The notes: generated by a model from the letters alone, not told the origin. A stretch of DNA of 64,000 nucleotides from Leucobacter luti (GCF_004217175.1 NZ_SHKI01000004.1:186001-250000); one strand, 5' to 3'. Shown: positions 1 through 9,563, counted from the stretch's first letter. Made by a program: numbers and translations.

Positions 1-247
1 CGGCGTCGGCGAGCGCGCGCTCGATCGTGGGGGTCATCGCTTCGAGGTGGGCACGGGCCGCGACCTCGGGGACCACTCCCCCAAACCGCGCGTGCTCGTC
101 CATGGAGGAGGCGATCGCGTTGGCGAGCAGGGTGCGCCCGCGCACGATCCCGACCCCCGTCTCGTCGCAGCTCGTCTCGATGCCGAGCACGAGCGGCTCC
201 GCGGGCTGGGTCAGCGCGGGCGTGCGGTCGGGGTCGGGGGCACTCAT
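1..247 (-). CDS. tsaD: tRNA threonylcarbamoyladenosine synthase TsaD, N-terminal part (cut by window)
   Basis: The first 82 residues are visible. TsaD transfers the threonylcarbamoyl group from TC-AMP to A37 of ANN-decoding tRNAs, working with TsaB and TsaE in the cytoplasm. The family's N-terminal ASKHA-fold signature [14 protein letters not shown] is at residues 22-35, and the conserved [11 protein letters not shown] segment follows at about 59-69. The metal-binding HxxxH lies beyond the window. The ATG overlaps the rimI stop (ATGA), which fixes the start and indicates translational coupling. tsaE, tsaB and rimI immediately upstream make the assignment firm. Confidence 0.95.
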   Translation of the reverse strand, partial: MSAPDPDRTPALTQPAEPLVLGIETSCDETGVGIVRGRTLLANAIASSMDEHARFGGVVPEVAARAHLEAMTPTIERALADA

Positions 248-735
248 CTCTGGTCCTTCAGGTCGAGCCGCATGACGATCGCATCGACGCCATCCGGCTG
301 GTAGTAGCGGGGGCGGATCCCGATCTCAGCGAATCCGAGTGAGGCGTACAGCGCCTGCGGCACCGGGTGGTCGGCGCGCACCTCGAGGAACACCTCGCGC
401 GCACCGGCGGCGACCGCCGCGTCGAGCAGCGCGCGCATGAGGCGTCTCCCCTGCCCAGCGCCGCGGGCCTCGGGGGCGACCGCGATCGTCTGGATATCGG
501 CCTCCTCCCCCACGAGCAGCACGCCGGCGTAGCCGACGATTGCACCGGAAGCGGCCTCGAGCACGAGGTAGCTGCGATGGTCCGCCACGAGCTCCTCGCG
601 AAGCAGCTCACGGCTCCACGCATCAGACGCGAACACCGCGGACTCAATCGCCCAGATCGCGTCGAGGTCTTCGGCCCGCGCGGGGCGCATCGAGTACGGC
701 TGCGACGCCGCCGACGCGGGAGCGCCGCCGGTCAC
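244..735 (-). CDS. rimI: ribosomal protein S18-alanine N-acetyltransferase RimI
   Basis: This 163-residue GNAT acetyltransferase would acetylate a protein N-terminus; S18 is the known E. coli substrate, and here the target is inferred. The acetyl-CoA binding signature [14 protein letters not shown] is in the middle and the typical [16 protein letters not shown] near the C-terminus. I chose the GTG at 735 because it overlaps the tsaB stop (GTGA). A longer reading to 879 would run through tsaB coding sequence with an Arg/Pro-rich, non-conserved leader. The tsaB-rimI-tsaD order is common across bacteria. Confidence 0.92.
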   Translation of the reverse strand: MTGGAPASAASQPYSMRPARAEDLDAIWAIESAVFASDAWSRELLREELVADHRSYLVLEAASGAIVGYAGVLLVGEEADIQTIAVAPEARGAGQGRRLMRALLDAAVAAGAREVFLEVRADHPVPQALYASLGFAEIGIRPRYYQPDGVDAIVMRLDLKDQR

Positions 736-1385
736 GTGCTCACCCGCTTCGGTGCGGTCGGCTGGGCAACATCCGGGGCCCGGAGGTAGCGCGCCCGGTC
801 GTCGGCGAACGGGACCCCGGCGGCGAGGCGCCGCGCCGCGAGGCGCACGAGCGCGGCGCTGGGGATCCGCTCCGGCCACACCTCGGTGGGCACAGACTCG
901 TAGTCGGCGCGGGCCACCAGCCCCGGGCCGGAGCTGCGAATCGGGATCCCGGCCCAGTCAAGCCCGGAGTACTCGGTGACGAAGAGTTCGCGGCGGCGCG
1001 CGTCCTGCACCACGCGGACCCCGGCGGTCGCGCCCTGCTCGAGCGTCTCAAGCGCCACGGCCTCGTGCCCCTCGAGCGGCAGCAGCGGGACCCCCCTGCC
1101 GAGCGCGAAGGCGTGGGCGGCCGCGATGCCGACCCGCAGTCCAGTAAAGGGCCCCGGGCCGACACCGGCGACCACTCCAGAGACGCGGTCGGGTGCAATG
1201 CCGCTCTCGCCGAAGACGGCGGCGAGTAGCCCGCCGATCGCCTCTGCGTGGCCGCGCGGGTCATCGCTCGCGGCCACCCACGTCTGCCCGTCGGCGCCGA
1301 GCGCCACCGTGGTCCCGATCGCGGTGTCGATCGCGAGCAGCACGTGTGCCCCGAGTTCCGGGGCGTCGCCCATCGTCAGTGTCAC
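732..1385 (-). CDS. tsaB: tRNA threonylcarbamoyladenosine biosynthesis protein TsaB
   Basis: TsaB (217 residues) is the non-catalytic ASKHA-fold partner that dimerises with TsaD for t6A synthesis. The start of the fold, LLAIDTAIGTTVAL, is at about residues 16-29 and the family hallmark GPGPFTGLRVG at 76-86. Its ATG overlaps the tsaE stop by four bases, and its stop overlaps rimI, so tsaE-tsaB-rimI-tsaD is one coupled unit. The length is normal for the family. Confidence 0.94.
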   Translation of the reverse strand: MTLTMGDAPELGAHVLLAIDTAIGTTVALGADGQTWVAASDDPRGHAEAIGGLLAAVFGESGIAPDRVSGVVAGVGPGPFTGLRVGIAAAHAFALGRGVPLLPLEGHEAVALETLEQGATAGVRVVQDARRRELFVTEYSGLDWAGIPIRSSGPGLVARADYESVPTEVWPERIPSAALVRLAARRLAAGVPFADDRARYLRAPDVAQPTAPKRVST

Positions 1386-1903
1386 AGCGTCTCCTCCGCC
1401 CAGCGGGGTCCGGTCCCCGTGATCGTCACGCGGCGCGCTTCGACGGGGGCCTCAGACCAGTCAATGTCTTCTGCTTCGGTGTCGCCGGCGGGCGCTGCGT
1501 CGCCGAGCGGCCGTTCGATCACGAGCTCAAGCCACGAGCCGCGGGTGTCAACGAGTCCTGCACCCCACTCCGCAACCACCACTGAGCGCTCGAAGTCGAG
1601 ATCGAGGTCGTCGAGTTCGCCGGCGTCCGCGAGGCGGTACGCGTCGACGTGCACGAGCGGTGCCCCACCCACGAGTGACGGGTGCGTGCGCGCGAGCACG
1701 AACGTGGGGCTCTGCACGGGCCCGCGAACACCCAGCCCCTCTCCGATACCGCGGGTGAGGGTGGTCTTTCCCGCTCCGAGCGGCCCCGTGAGAATCACGA
1801 GGTCGCCCGCTCGCAGCACACGGCCGAGCCGCACCCCGAGCGCGTGCATCGCGTCGGGGTCGGCAATCTCGTGCACGCTCACGACCGGGTTCGGTGCGGT
1901 CAC
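1382..1903 (-). CDS. tsaE: tRNA threonylcarbamoyladenosine biosynthesis ATPase TsaE
   Basis: This 173-residue ATPase drives turnover of the TsaBD complex. A Walker A motif GPLGAGKTT is at residues 40-48, and the downstream VVVAEWGAGL segment with the conserved Trp is present. The start is GTG at 1903, overlapping the alr stop (GTGA). The C-terminal ~40 residues are an acidic, Ala-rich tail (ending near DTEAEDIDWSEAPVEARR) that the core family fold does not need. Confidence 0.93.
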   Translation of the reverse strand: MTAPNPVVSVHEIADPDAMHALGVRLGRVLRAGDLVILTGPLGAGKTTLTRGIGEGLGVRGPVQSPTFVLARTHPSLVGGAPLVHVDAYRLADAGELDDLDLDFERSVVVAEWGAGLVDTRGSWLELVIERPLGDAAPAGDTEAEDIDWSEAPVEARRVTITGTGPRWAEETL

Positions 1904-3036
1904 GCGGCGTCTCCGTCGACGGGGACGCGCAGCACGCGTGGGCCGATGCTCGCGATGATCTCGTAGTTGATCGTGCGCATGAGCCCCGACCAGATCTCGA
2001 CGGGCGGGTACCCGCGCTCGGGGTCACCGAACAGCACCACGGGATCGCCCAGTTTCAACCGACCGGCGAGCGGGCCGACATCGATGATGAACTGGTCCAT
2101 GCCGATCCGGCCAACGATCGGGCGCGGCTCCCCGGCGACGGTGACCCAGGCGCCGGCGCCGTTGAGCGCGCGCGGCATCCCGTCGGCGTAGCCGATCGGC
2201 ACGAGGGCGAGCGTGGTCGGCGTCTCGCACACGTGGTTGAAGCCGTACGACACCCCGGTTCCCGCGGGGACACCGCGCAGGGCGACGATCTCAGAGCGCA
2301 GCGTCATGGCCGGGATCAGCCCGAGCTGCGCGGAGGTCTTGTCAGCGAAGGGGCTGAGTCCGTACGCGGCGACGCCCACGCGCACCGCGTTGTAGTGCAG
2401 GTGGGGTGAGCGCAGCGTGGCGGCGCTCGCGGCGAGGTGCTGCAGCTCCGGCTCAACGCCGGCGGCCCGCAGGCCGGCGATCGCCTCGTCGAAGCGCGCT
2501 GCCTGGAGCCGGTCGTTCTCGTCGCCGGCGTTTGCGAGGTGGCTGAAGATGCCGCGCACGCGCACGGTTCCGGCCGCTTCGAGCTCCGCGGCGCGGGCGA
2601 ACAGCTCGTCCCACGCACCCGGCGACGCTCCGTTGCGGCTCAGGCCGGTGTCGACCTTCAGGTGCAGCGTGGCGCGCTTGCCGAGCTGCGCTGCGGCGTC
2701 CGCGAGCTTGTTCAGCTGATCGAGGTCGCTGATCCCGAGCTCAATGTCTGCGCCGACCGCATCGGCGAAGTCGGCCCGCACGCCGTGCAACCAGCACAGG
2801 ATCGGACCGTCGATCCCGGACTCCCGCAGCGCGAGCGCCTCCTCAAGGTCTGCGGTGCCGATGATCGTGGCACCTGCCTCAAGCGCGGCGGCGGCGACGA
2901 TCGCGGCGCCGTGGCCGTACCCCCCGGCCTTCACCACGACGATCACCGCGCCCCCGGTGAGCTCGCGCACCCGCGCGACGTTGTGGCGGATCGCCGGCAG
3001 CGAAATCTCCGCGACGCGCATCGAACCTGTCCTCAT
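1900..3036 (-). CDS. alr: alanine racemase
   Basis: Alr (378 residues) is a PLP enzyme that converts L-Ala to D-Ala for peptidoglycan. The PLP-lysine region reads VVKAGGYGHG with Lys36; the canonical family form is KA(D/N)xYGHG, so the Asp/Asn is Gly here. The second catalytic base lies in GTGVSYGF near residue 262, followed by the usual C-terminal beta domain with VGRIGMDQ. ATG at 3036 overlaps the acpS stop (ATGA). A second Met five residues in (3021) is possible but less well supported. Confidence 0.94.
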   Translation of the reverse strand: MRTGSMRVAEISLPAIRHNVARVRELTGGAVIVVVKAGGYGHGAAIVAAAALEAGATIIGTADLEEALALRESGIDGPILCWLHGVRADFADAVGADIELGISDLDQLNKLADAAAQLGKRATLHLKVDTGLSRNGASPGAWDELFARAAELEAAGTVRVRGIFSHLANAGDENDRLQAARFDEAIAGLRAAGVEPELQHLAASAATLRSPHLHYNAVRVGVAAYGLSPFADKTSAQLGLIPAMTLRSEIVALRGVPAGTGVSYGFNHVCETPTTLALVPIGYADGMPRALNGAGAWVTVAGEPRPIVGRIGMDQFIIDVGPLAGRLKLGDPVVLFGDPERGYPPVEIWSGLMRTINYEIIASIGPRVLRVPVDGDAA

Positions 3037-3440
3037 TGCTGCCCCGTTCCGTCGTCCGTCGCTTCCGTTCGAGCGTACTCCGCACCCGCGCGCCGCTCCA
3101 CGATCACGAACGCCGTCGCGACACCCGCGTCGTGCGTCATCGACAGGTGCGTCTCGTGGGCGCCCCGGGCAGCGAGCGCGGCGGCGAGGCCGGGAGTCGG
3201 CGCAAAGCTCGGTGCGCGATCCACGCCGCGCACCACGTCGAGGTCCTGCCAGCTCACGCCGTCGGAACCGCCGAGCGCTTTGATGAGCGCTTCCTTGGCT
3301 GCGAAGCGCGCGGCCAAGGAGGCGACCCGCAGCTCCCGCTCGGCGGGCGTGAAGAGCCGCTCGCGCAGCGCGGGTACCCGCTCGAGCTGGCGCTCGAAGC
3401 GCGCGATGTCGACCGTGTCGACGCCGATCCCAATGATCAT
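3033..3440 (-). CDS. acpS: holo-[acyl-carrier-protein] synthase
   Basis: AcpS (135 residues) moves the 4'-phosphopantetheine arm from CoA to apo-ACP. The two Mg/CoA signatures are clear: GIGVDTVDIARF at residues 4-15 and RFAAKEALIKALG at 45-57. The length is slightly longer than the ~120-residue family because of an acidic tail after IVERR. It is tightly coupled to alr downstream, with a 67-bp gap to glmS upstream. Confidence 0.93.
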   Translation of the reverse strand: MIIGIGVDTVDIARFERQLERVPALRERLFTPAERELRVASLAARFAAKEALIKALGGSDGVSWQDLDVVRGVDRAPSFAPTPGLAAALAARGAHETHLSMTHDAGVATAFVIVERRAGAEYARTEATDDGTGQQ

Positions 3441-3507
3441 CTCTCTCGCCCCGTCAGCTGCTCACCCCGGCCCGCACCGCGAGCCGGGGCCACGCCCGAT
3501 CCGCCGA

Positions 3508-5358
3508 CTATTCGACCGTCACCGACTTCGCGAGGTTGCGCGGCTGGTCGACGTCGAGACCCTTGGCGGTTGAGAGCTCGAGCGCGAACCACTGCAGCGG
3601 GACCACCTGCAGCAGCGGCTCGAACAGCGCGTCGGCGAGCGGCAGACGGATCACGTCGTCGGCGTAGGGCAGCACCGAGGTGTCACCCTTCTCCACGACC
3701 GCGATTACGCGCGCCCCGCGCGCACGGATCTCCTGAATGTTCGACACGATCTTCGAGTGCATCAGCGGCGCGGTACGCGGGCTGGGCACGAGCACGAACA
3801 CCGGCTGACCGTGATCGATCAGCGCGATCGGGCCGTGCTTCAGCTCGCCGGCGGCAAAGCCCTCCGCGTGGATGTACGCGATCTCCTTGAGCTTCAGCGC
3901 GCCCTCAAGCGCGATCGGGTATCCGACGTGCCGGCCGAGGAACAGTACCGAGCGGGTGTCCGCCATCCAGTGCGCGAGCTGTGCGATCTGATCGTGCGTC
4001 TCCACGGCCTCGCGCACCTTCTCGGGAAGCGTCTCGAACTGGGCCACCGCCGCGGCCGAGTCCTCGGGAGCAAGCGTCTCGCGCACGCGGCCGAGGTGCA
4101 GGCCGATGAGGTAGAGCGCCGTGATCTGCGCGATAAACGCCTTGGTCGATGCGACCGCGACCTCCGGGCCGGCGTGCGTGTACACCGCGGCGTCTGACTC
4201 GCGCGGGATCGTGGCGCTCTGCGTGTTGCACACCGAGACCGTCTTCACGCCGCGCTCGATCGCGTACTTCACAGCCATGAGCGTGTCCATCGTCTCGCCG
4301 GACTGGCTCACCGAGATCACCATGGTGCGGTCCGACAGCACCGGGTCGCGGTAGCGGAACTCGTGGCTCAGCTGCACCTCGACCGGGATCCGGGCCCACT
4401 GCTCGATCGCGTACGCGCCCACCTGGCCGGCGTACGAGGCTGTACCGCAGGCGATGATGATGATGCGGTCGATGCCGCGCAGCACGTCGTCACCGAGCGC
4501 TTCGAGCTCGGGGATCACCACGTGGTCGCCCTCGATCCGGCCGCGCACCGTGTTTGCGACGGCCTCGGGCTGCTCGTTGATCTCCTTCGCCATGAACGAC
4601 GACCAGCCGCCCTTGTCGGCCGCCTCGGCGTCCCACTCGACCTCGAACTCGCGGTACTCGACGGGCGCGCCCGCGAAGTCAGTGACGCGCACGCCGTCCG
4701 GCGTGATGATCGCGATGTTGTCCTCGTTCACGGCGACCGCGCGCCGGGTGAACGACACGAACGCGGCCACGTCGGAGCCGAGGAAGTTCTCCCCGTCGCC
4801 GAGCCCCACAACCAGCGGCGAGTGGTGCCGGGCCGCGACGATCTTGCCCGGCTCGTCGCGGTGCGTTGCGAGCAGCGTGAACGTGCCGTGCAGGCGCGGG
4901 ACCACCGCGCGGAACGCGGCCTCCAGATCGCCGAGGCGCGCGAACTCGCGGCCAAGGATCCCGGCGACCACCTCGGTGTCGGTCTCGCTCTCAAGCGTGA
5001 CTCCCGCGGCCTCCAGCTCGGCGCGCAGCTCGGCGAAGTTCTCGACGATCCCGTTGTGGATCAGCGCGAGCTTGCCGTTGTCTCCGAGGTGCGGGTGCGC
5101 ATTCGCATCAGTGGGCCCACCGTGGGTGGCCCAGCGCGTGTGGCCGATGCCGGTGTGGCCCTCGCCCACCGGGCTCTCGGAGAGCAACTCTTCGAGCCGC
5201 GCGAGCTTCCCGGAGCGTTTCCGCACCGTGAGGTCTCCCGCTTCGTCAACGACGGCGATACCCGCCGAGTCGTAGCCGCGGTACTCCAACCGCCGCAGTC
5301 CATTAATGAGCACGTCGACCGTATCATTCGGGCCAACATATCCGACGATTCCGCACAT
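3508..5358 (-). CDS. glmS: glutamine-fructose-6-phosphate aminotransferase (isomerizing)
   Basis: GlmS (616 residues) makes glucosamine-6-phosphate from fructose-6-P and glutamine, the first step to UDP-GlcNAc. The start is set by MCGIVGYVG, whose Cys becomes the N-terminal nucleophile after Met removal. An upstream in-frame Met at 5433 would bury that Cys and is rejected. The glutaminase domain spans about 1-220, followed by two SIS sugar-isomerase domains and the conserved tail DQPRNLAKSVTVE. It heads the minus-strand run glmS-acpS-alr-tsaE; glmM for the next pathway step lies at 7115-8464. Confidence 0.97.
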   Translation of the reverse strand: MCGIVGYVGPNDTVDVLINGLRRLEYRGYDSAGIAVVDEAGDLTVRKRSGKLARLEELLSESPVGEGHTGIGHTRWATHGGPTDANAHPHLGDNGKLALIHNGIVENFAELRAELEAAGVTLESETDTEVVAGILGREFARLGDLEAAFRAVVPRLHGTFTLLATHRDEPGKIVAARHHSPLVVGLGDGENFLGSDVAAFVSFTRRAVAVNEDNIAIITPDGVRVTDFAGAPVEYREFEVEWDAEAADKGGWSSFMAKEINEQPEAVANTVRGRIEGDHVVIPELEALGDDVLRGIDRIIIIACGTASYAGQVGAYAIEQWARIPVEVQLSHEFRYRDPVLSDRTMVISVSQSGETMDTLMAVKYAIERGVKTVSVCNTQSATIPRESDAAVYTHAGPEVAVASTKAFIAQITALYLIGLHLGRVRETLAPEDSAAAVAQFETLPEKVREAVETHDQIAQLAHWMADTRSVLFLGRHVGYPIALEGALKLKEIAYIHAEGFAAGELKHGPIALIDHGQPVFVLVPSPRTAPLMHSKIVSNIQEIRARGARVIAVVEKGDTSVLPYADDVIRLPLADALFEPLLQVVPLQWFALELSTAKGLDVDQPRNLAKSVTVE

Positions 5359-5390
5359 GCACCCCAGTTTAGTGGCACCATGGATGCACA
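5359..5390. promoter_or_regulatory. 32-bp divergent glmS/coaA intergenic region
   Basis: Only 32 bp separate the two start codons. On the minus strand a TAAACT -10-like hexamer (5371 to 5366) lies about 7 nt before the glmS ATG. Transcription from it would give a nearly leaderless glmS mRNA. No good -35 and no Shine-Dalgarno precede either start. The coaA promoter, if separate, must lie inside the glmS coding start. This is inference from sequence only. Confidence 0.4.
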
Positions 5391-6440
5391 ATGGCCGAGA
5401 TCCCTGTACCCAAGACTCCCCGCCCCCGCGCAACCCGCGTCATCGCAGACGCAGGCGGTGGCTCATCAGACGTTCACAGCGTCAGCACCGACACTCACAC
5501 CCTGATTCGCCCGGAGTTCACCTCCCCGTTCATCGAGATCGACCGCGACGAGTGGGCGCGACTCGCCGGCGAAACGCCGATGCCGCTCACGGAGGACGAA
5601 GTCGAGGCGTTCCGGGGCCTCGGCGAACCCCTCGACCTCGCCGAGGTGTCGGAGGTGTACCGGCCGCTCAGCCGCCTGATCAACCAGTACGCGATCGCGG
5701 CGCGCGAGATGCACCAGCGCACGCGCGGCTTCCTCAAGCGCAACGGGGAGCGGCAGAGCCCGTTCGTGATCGGGATCGCCGGTTCCGTCGCCGTGGGCAA
5801 GTCGACGGTAGCCCGCATCCTCCGCGACCTGCTCGCACGCTGGCCGGAGACGCCGCAGGTCGAGCTCGTCACCACCGACGGGTTCCTGTACCCGAACGCC
5901 GAGCTTGAGCGGCGCGGTATTGCGCACCGCAAGGGCTTCCCGGAGTCCTACGATCGGCGCGCGTTGCTGCGCTTCGTGTCGCAGGTGAAGGCCGGAGTCG
6001 CCGAGGTCACCGTGCCGCACTACAGCCACCTGCTCTACGACATCGTCCCGGGCGAGCACACGATCGTGCGCCAGCCCGACATCCTGATTGTCGAGGGCCT
6101 CAACGTGCTGCAGCCGGCCTCCATGGAGCACCCGCTCGCCGTCAGCGACCTGTTCGATTTCTCGGTGTACGTCGACGCGCGCACCTCGGACATTCACAAG
6201 TGGTACCGCAACCGCTTCCTCCGCCTGCGCGAGCACGCGTTCGCGGACCCGAACTCACACTTCCGGCGCTTCGCCGGGCTCGATGACGAGGTCGCTTCGG
6301 CGCTCGCCGACGAGTACTGGGTCAACATCAACGAGCCGAACCTGGTCGACAACATCCGGCCCACGCGGGCGCGCGCCACGCTCGTGCTCCGCAAGGAGGC
6401 GAACCACCGCGTACAGAAGGTGCTCCTGCGCAAGCTCTAG
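5391..6440 (+). CDS. coaA: type I pantothenate kinase
   Basis: CoaA (349 residues) phosphorylates pantothenate, the controlling step of CoA synthesis. The P-loop [12 protein letters not shown] is at residues 128-139, and the family segments [20 protein letters not shown] and VEGLNVLQ follow. It is about 35 residues longer at the N-terminus than typical members. No other ATG, GTG or TTG occurs in frame before the conserved core, and a stop lies just upstream at 5370, so 5391 is the only usable start. It is transcribed away from glmS and converges on the DUF3995 gene. Confidence 0.95.
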   Translation: MAEIPVPKTPRPRATRVIADAGGGSSDVHSVSTDTHTLIRPEFTSPFIEIDRDEWARLAGETPMPLTEDEVEAFRGLGEPLDLAEVSEVYRPLSRLINQYAIAAREMHQRTRGFLKRNGERQSPFVIGIAGSVAVGKSTVARILRDLLARWPETPQVELVTTDGFLYPNAELERRGIAHRKGFPESYDRRALLRFVSQVKAGVAEVTVPHYSHLLYDIVPGEHTIVRQPDILIVEGLNVLQPASMEHPLAVSDLFDFSVYVDARTSDIHKWYRNRFLRLREHAFADPNSHFRRFAGLDDEVASALADEYWVNINEPNLVDNIRPTRARATLVLRKEANHRVQKVLLRKL

Positions 6441-6500
6441 GCGGAGCCGGGGCGCGGCGACGCGCCGTCACCCGCGGCACCTGGGCGCCGCCCGGACGGC

Positions 6501-6568
6501 GCGCGCTCAGTCCCGCGCGGCGCGCGTTCAGTCCCCGCGGTGCGCGCTCAGTCCCGCGCGGCGCGCCG
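6501..6568. repeat. three tandem GC-rich ~20-bp units
   Basis: Three near-identical units carrying CAGTCCC(C)GCG recur with starts at 6508, 6529 and 6549 (periods 21 and 20 bp). They lie between coaA and the convergent DUF3995 gene, and the last unit encodes the Arg-rich C-terminus of that protein. No inverted copy was found here. Confidence 0.7.
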
Positions 6569-6991
6569 GGATCGGGCACCAACCAGCGCCGCAAGCCCCA
6601 GGACGCCGCACAGCGGGCGGTACCACCGGTTGTCGAGGTCCCTAAACCGCTGCTTCGCTGGCGGCAGCCCCAGCACCGCGAGTGCCACGTCTCCCCCGAG
6701 CGCACCGCGCGCCAACAGCGCCACACCGGTGAGCCGGCGCGCGCGGACCGCGAGGCGGGCCTCCCCGCCGATGCCCGCAGCAACACCGCCGGCGAGTACC
6801 GCGGCACCCGCGACCACGGCGCACGCGCGGGGCCCGGGCAGCGCATCAGCGTTCCCCACCACCGCCTCGGCCAGGCGCCCGCGACTCCGAGCCGGCCAGT
6901 GCGAGCCCGTCGCCCACAGGGCGTGCACGGCTCCCACCGCCCCGAGGCCGATCCCACTGATGCTGCGTGCGGTCTTCGTGAGCGTCGTCAT
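6548..6991 (-). CDS. DUF3995 family membrane protein
   Basis: A 147-residue hydrophobic protein with about four predicted membrane helices. The N-terminal helix ends in VHALWATGSHW, and the conserved NRWYRPLCGVLGLAAL helix is near the C-terminus. Both fit the DUF3995 pattern from memory, a family of unknown function. The last ten residues are encoded in the tandem repeat at 6501-6568, so the stop may have been moved by repeat expansion. It is convergent with coaA and stands alone, 123 bp from the glmM stop. Confidence 0.7.
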   Translation of the reverse strand: MTTLTKTARSISGIGLGAVGAVHALWATGSHWPARSRGRLAEAVVGNADALPGPRACAVVAGAAVLAGGVAAGIGGEARLAVRARRLTGVALLARGALGGDVALAVLGLPPAKQRFRDLDNRWYRPLCGVLGLAALVGARSRRAARD

Positions 6992-7067
6992 GGCCTCAAA
7001 CTACTCGCTTCATCGCGCCCCGCCAAGCACGCCACCGCGCTTCGCTGCGCAGTGCCGCTCATGCAAG

Positions 7068-7099
7068 TGGGGCGGCCCCGGGATCCCGGAACCGCCCCA
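7068..7099 (-). terminator. hairpin downstream of glmM
   Basis: TGGGGCGG (7068-7075) pairs with CCGCCCCA (7092-7099), enclosing an inner CCGGG/CCCGG dyad. It lies 15 bp past the glmM stop on the minus strand. It is followed by only a weak T-rich stretch, so it is a plausible but not classical terminator. Confidence 0.5.
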
Positions 7100-7114
7100 T
7101 CCATCGTGCGTCTG

Positions 7115-8464
7115 TTAGACCGCGAGCCGTTCTTTGACAATCGCCGCGAGATCGTCGGCCAGCTTCTGAGCCTGCTCAACGTGCTCTGCCTCGACCATCA
7201 CGCGCACCACCGGCTCGGTGCCCGAGGGGCGCAGGAGCACGCGCCCCTGACCACCGAGGGCCACCTCCACCTGGTGCACCGCCTGCTGCAGCACCGCGTC
7301 GCCCGCAACGCCGGCGCGGTCGACTCCGCGCACGTTGACGAGCACCTGCGGGTAGACGGTCATGCAGCTGGCAAGCTCCGCGAGCGTCTTTCCCGAGCGC
7401 ACCATTTCTGCGGCGATGTGCAGTCCGGTCAGGATGCCGTCGCCGGTCGTGGCGTGATCGCTCATGATCACGTGCCCAGACTGCTCGCCGCCGAGCGAGT
7501 ACCCGTGCGCGTTGATCGCCTCGAGCACGTAGCGATCGCCCACGCCGGTCTCGACCACGTCGATTCCGTTGTCTGCCATTGCGAGCTTGAGGCCGAGGTT
7601 CGACATGACGGTCGCCACGAGCGTGTTCTGCTCGAGCTTGCCCCGCGCGGACATCGAGAGCGCGAGGATCGCCATGATGCGGTCCCCGTCAACAACGTTG
7701 CCGTCCGCATCGACCGCGAGGCAGCGATCGGCGTCGCCGTCGTGGGCGATGCCGAGGTCTGCGCCGTGCTCACGCACAGCCGCAATCAGCGGCTCAAGGT
7801 GCGTGGACCCCACGCCGTCGTTGATATTGAAGCCGTCCGGGTCGTTGCCGATCACGGTGACCTTGGCCCCGGCGTCGGTGAAGACGTCGGGCGAGATCCC
7901 CGCTGCAGCGCCGTGCGCGCAGTCGAGCACCACGTGGATGCCGTCGAGCCGGAGCCCCTCGAGCGTGCCGAGCAGGTGCACGAGGTAGCGGTCCTCGGCG
8001 TCCGCGAACCGGCGGATTCGCCCGACCTCGCGGCCGGTGACCGCGATCGTGGGGCGGTCAAGCGCAGCCTCGATCGCGTCCTCGATGTCGTCGGCGAGCT
8101 TGCGCCCGCCCTCGGCGAAGAACTTGATTCCGTTGTCCGCGGCGGGGTTGTGGGAGGCGGACACCATCACGCCGAAATCGGCTCCGGTGTCGGCAACCAG
8201 GTACGCGGCTGCGGGGGTCGGGATCACTCCGGCGTCGAGTACGTCAACGCCGGCGGAGGCGAGCCCGGCAGCGACGGCTGCCGAGATGAACTCTCCGGAA
8301 ACCCGGGGATCGCGGGCGATGACCGCGATAGCACGACGGCTCTCGCTCCGGGCAGAACGCCCGAGAACGAGAGCCGCAGCGTCGGCGAGGTTCAGGGCCA
8401 GCTCGGCGGTCACATCGACCCCGGCTAGACCCCGAACCCCGTCCGTGCCAAACAGGCGTCCCAT
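7115..8464 (-). CDS. glmM: phosphoglucosamine mutase
   Basis: GlmM (449 residues) interconverts glucosamine-6-P and glucosamine-1-P for UDP-GlcNAc. The N-terminal [15 protein letters not shown] and the phosphoserine loop [12 protein letters not shown] (Ser104) are diagnostic. The Mg-binding DGDADR loop and the [15 protein letters not shown] phosphate-binding domain near the C-terminus are also present. It starts 17 bp after the rpsI stop, so rplM-rpsI-glmM is probably one transcript, a common actinobacterial arrangement. Confidence 0.96.
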   Translation of the reverse strand: MGRLFGTDGVRGLAGVDVTAELALNLADAAALVLGRSARSESRRAIAVIARDPRVSGEFISAAVAAGLASAGVDVLDAGVIPTPAAAYLVADTGADFGVMVSASHNPAADNGIKFFAEGGRKLADDIEDAIEAALDRPTIAVTGREVGRIRRFADAEDRYLVHLLGTLEGLRLDGIHVVLDCAHGAAAGISPDVFTDAGAKVTVIGNDPDGFNINDGVGSTHLEPLIAAVREHGADLGIAHDGDADRCLAVDADGNVVDGDRIMAILALSMSARGKLEQNTLVATVMSNLGLKLAMADNGIDVVETGVGDRYVLEAINAHGYSLGGEQSGHVIMSDHATTGDGILTGLHIAAEMVRSGKTLAELASCMTVYPQVLVNVRGVDRAGVAGDAVLQQAVHQVEVALGGQGRVLLRPSGTEPVVRVMVEAEHVEQAQKLADDLAAIVKERLAV

Positions 8465-8481
8465 AGGGAAACGGCCTCTGC

Positions 8482-8961
8482 TTAGCGCTTCGAGTACTGA
8501 GGCGCCTTGCGGGCCTTCTTGAGACCGGCCTTCTTGCGCTCCTTGATGCGAGCGTCGCGGCTCAGGAAGCCGGCCTTCTTCAGCGTCGGGCGGTTGTGCT
8601 CGGCGTCGATCTCGTTGAGCGCGCGGGCGATCGCGAGGCGCAGCGCGCCGGCCTGGCCCGAGGGGCCGCCGCCGACGATGCGAGCGATCACGTCGTACGA
8701 GCCGTTGAGCTCAAGCGCCGTGAACGGATCGGTGATGAGCTGCTGGTGCAGCTTGTTGGGGAAGTACTCGGCGAGCTCACGACCGTTGACGGTCATGGTG
8801 CCAGCGCCGGGGATGAGGCGCACGCGAGCGATTGCCTGCTTGCGACGGCCGACGGCTGCACCGGGAACGGTGAGCGCGGGGCGCGGCGCGGTTGCGGTCG
8901 CCTGCGATGCGGGCGTCTCGGTGGTGTAGCTCTCGGTGGCCACGGTCTGCTCTTCAGTCAC
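8482..8961 (-). CDS. rpsI: 30S ribosomal protein S9
   Basis: S9 (159 residues) is a small-subunit head protein whose basic C-terminal tail reaches the P site. The conserved [19 protein letters not shown], the [19 protein letters not shown] core and the terminal [11 protein letters not shown] are all present. The first ~35 residues are a Thr/Ala-rich, acidic extension compared with E. coli S9 (130 residues). rplM lies 36 bp upstream. Confidence 0.97.
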   Translation of the reverse strand: MTEEQTVATESYTTETPASQATATAPRPALTVPGAAVGRRKQAIARVRLIPGAGTMTVNGRELAEYFPNKLHQQLITDPFTALELNGSYDVIARIVGGGPSGQAGALRLAIARALNEIDAEHNRPTLKKAGFLSRDARIKERKKAGLKKARKAPQYSKR

Positions 8962-8997
8962 TGTGAAGTCTCTCTCTGAATGTCTCGTTGGCGCGCG

Positions 8998-9444
8998 TTA
9001 CTGCGCGACCTGGCCGAAGGTGTAGGGGGTGGGCTGCTGAGCAGCGTGGGGGTGCGCGGCACCCTTGTAGACCTTCAGCTTGCGGAACAGGTCAGCACCG
9101 AGGGAGTTCTTCGGCAGCATGCCGCGGATCGCCTTCTCAACGGCGCGCTCGGGGTTCTTGTCGAGCAGCTCCGTGTAGCTCATCGAGCGGAGGCCGCCCG
9201 GGTAGCCCGAGTGACGGTATGCCTTCTTCTTCTCCGCCTTATTGCCCGTGAGGACGACCTTGTCGGCGTTGATGATGATGACGTAGTCGCCCATGTCCAT
9301 GTGGGGGGCGAAGGTGGTCTTGTGCTTGCCGCGGAGCAGCGCTGCTGCGTGCGAGGCGAGGCGGCCGAGAACCACGTCGGTGGCGTCGATGACGAGCCAG
9401 TCGTGCTTCTGCTCAGCTGCCTTCGGTGAATACGTGCGAGTCAC
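8998..9444 (-). CDS. rplM: 50S ribosomal protein L13
   Basis: L13 (148 residues) is an early assembly protein of the large subunit. Conserved segments include [35 protein letters not shown] and [10 protein letters not shown] chose GTG at 9444 ([12 protein letters not shown]), which matches family length and has a purine-rich AGAAAG just upstream. A longer frame back to 9537 adds a non-conserved leader. It heads rplM-rpsI-glmM. Confidence 0.96.
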   Translation of the reverse strand: MTRTYSPKAAEQKHDWLVIDATDVVLGRLASHAAALLRGKHKTTFAPHMDMGDYVIIINADKVVLTGNKAEKKKAYRHSGYPGGLRSMSYTELLDKNPERAVEKAIRGMLPKNSLGADLFRKLKVYKGAAHPHAAQQPTPYTFGQVAQ

Positions 9445-9563
9445 TATCGTGCTGCTTTCTGTCGAATTGGAGGTGTTCGCGAATCCCACTCCGTGTCCGG
9501 TCCCTTTCGGGTGCTCGGGCGGTGGAGGGCTCAACAAATCGGATGCTTTCGCACCAAAGACCT

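Noticed and set aside
5380..5390. alternative coaA start at the ATG in 5380-5382
   Set aside because: It is out of frame with the kinase core.
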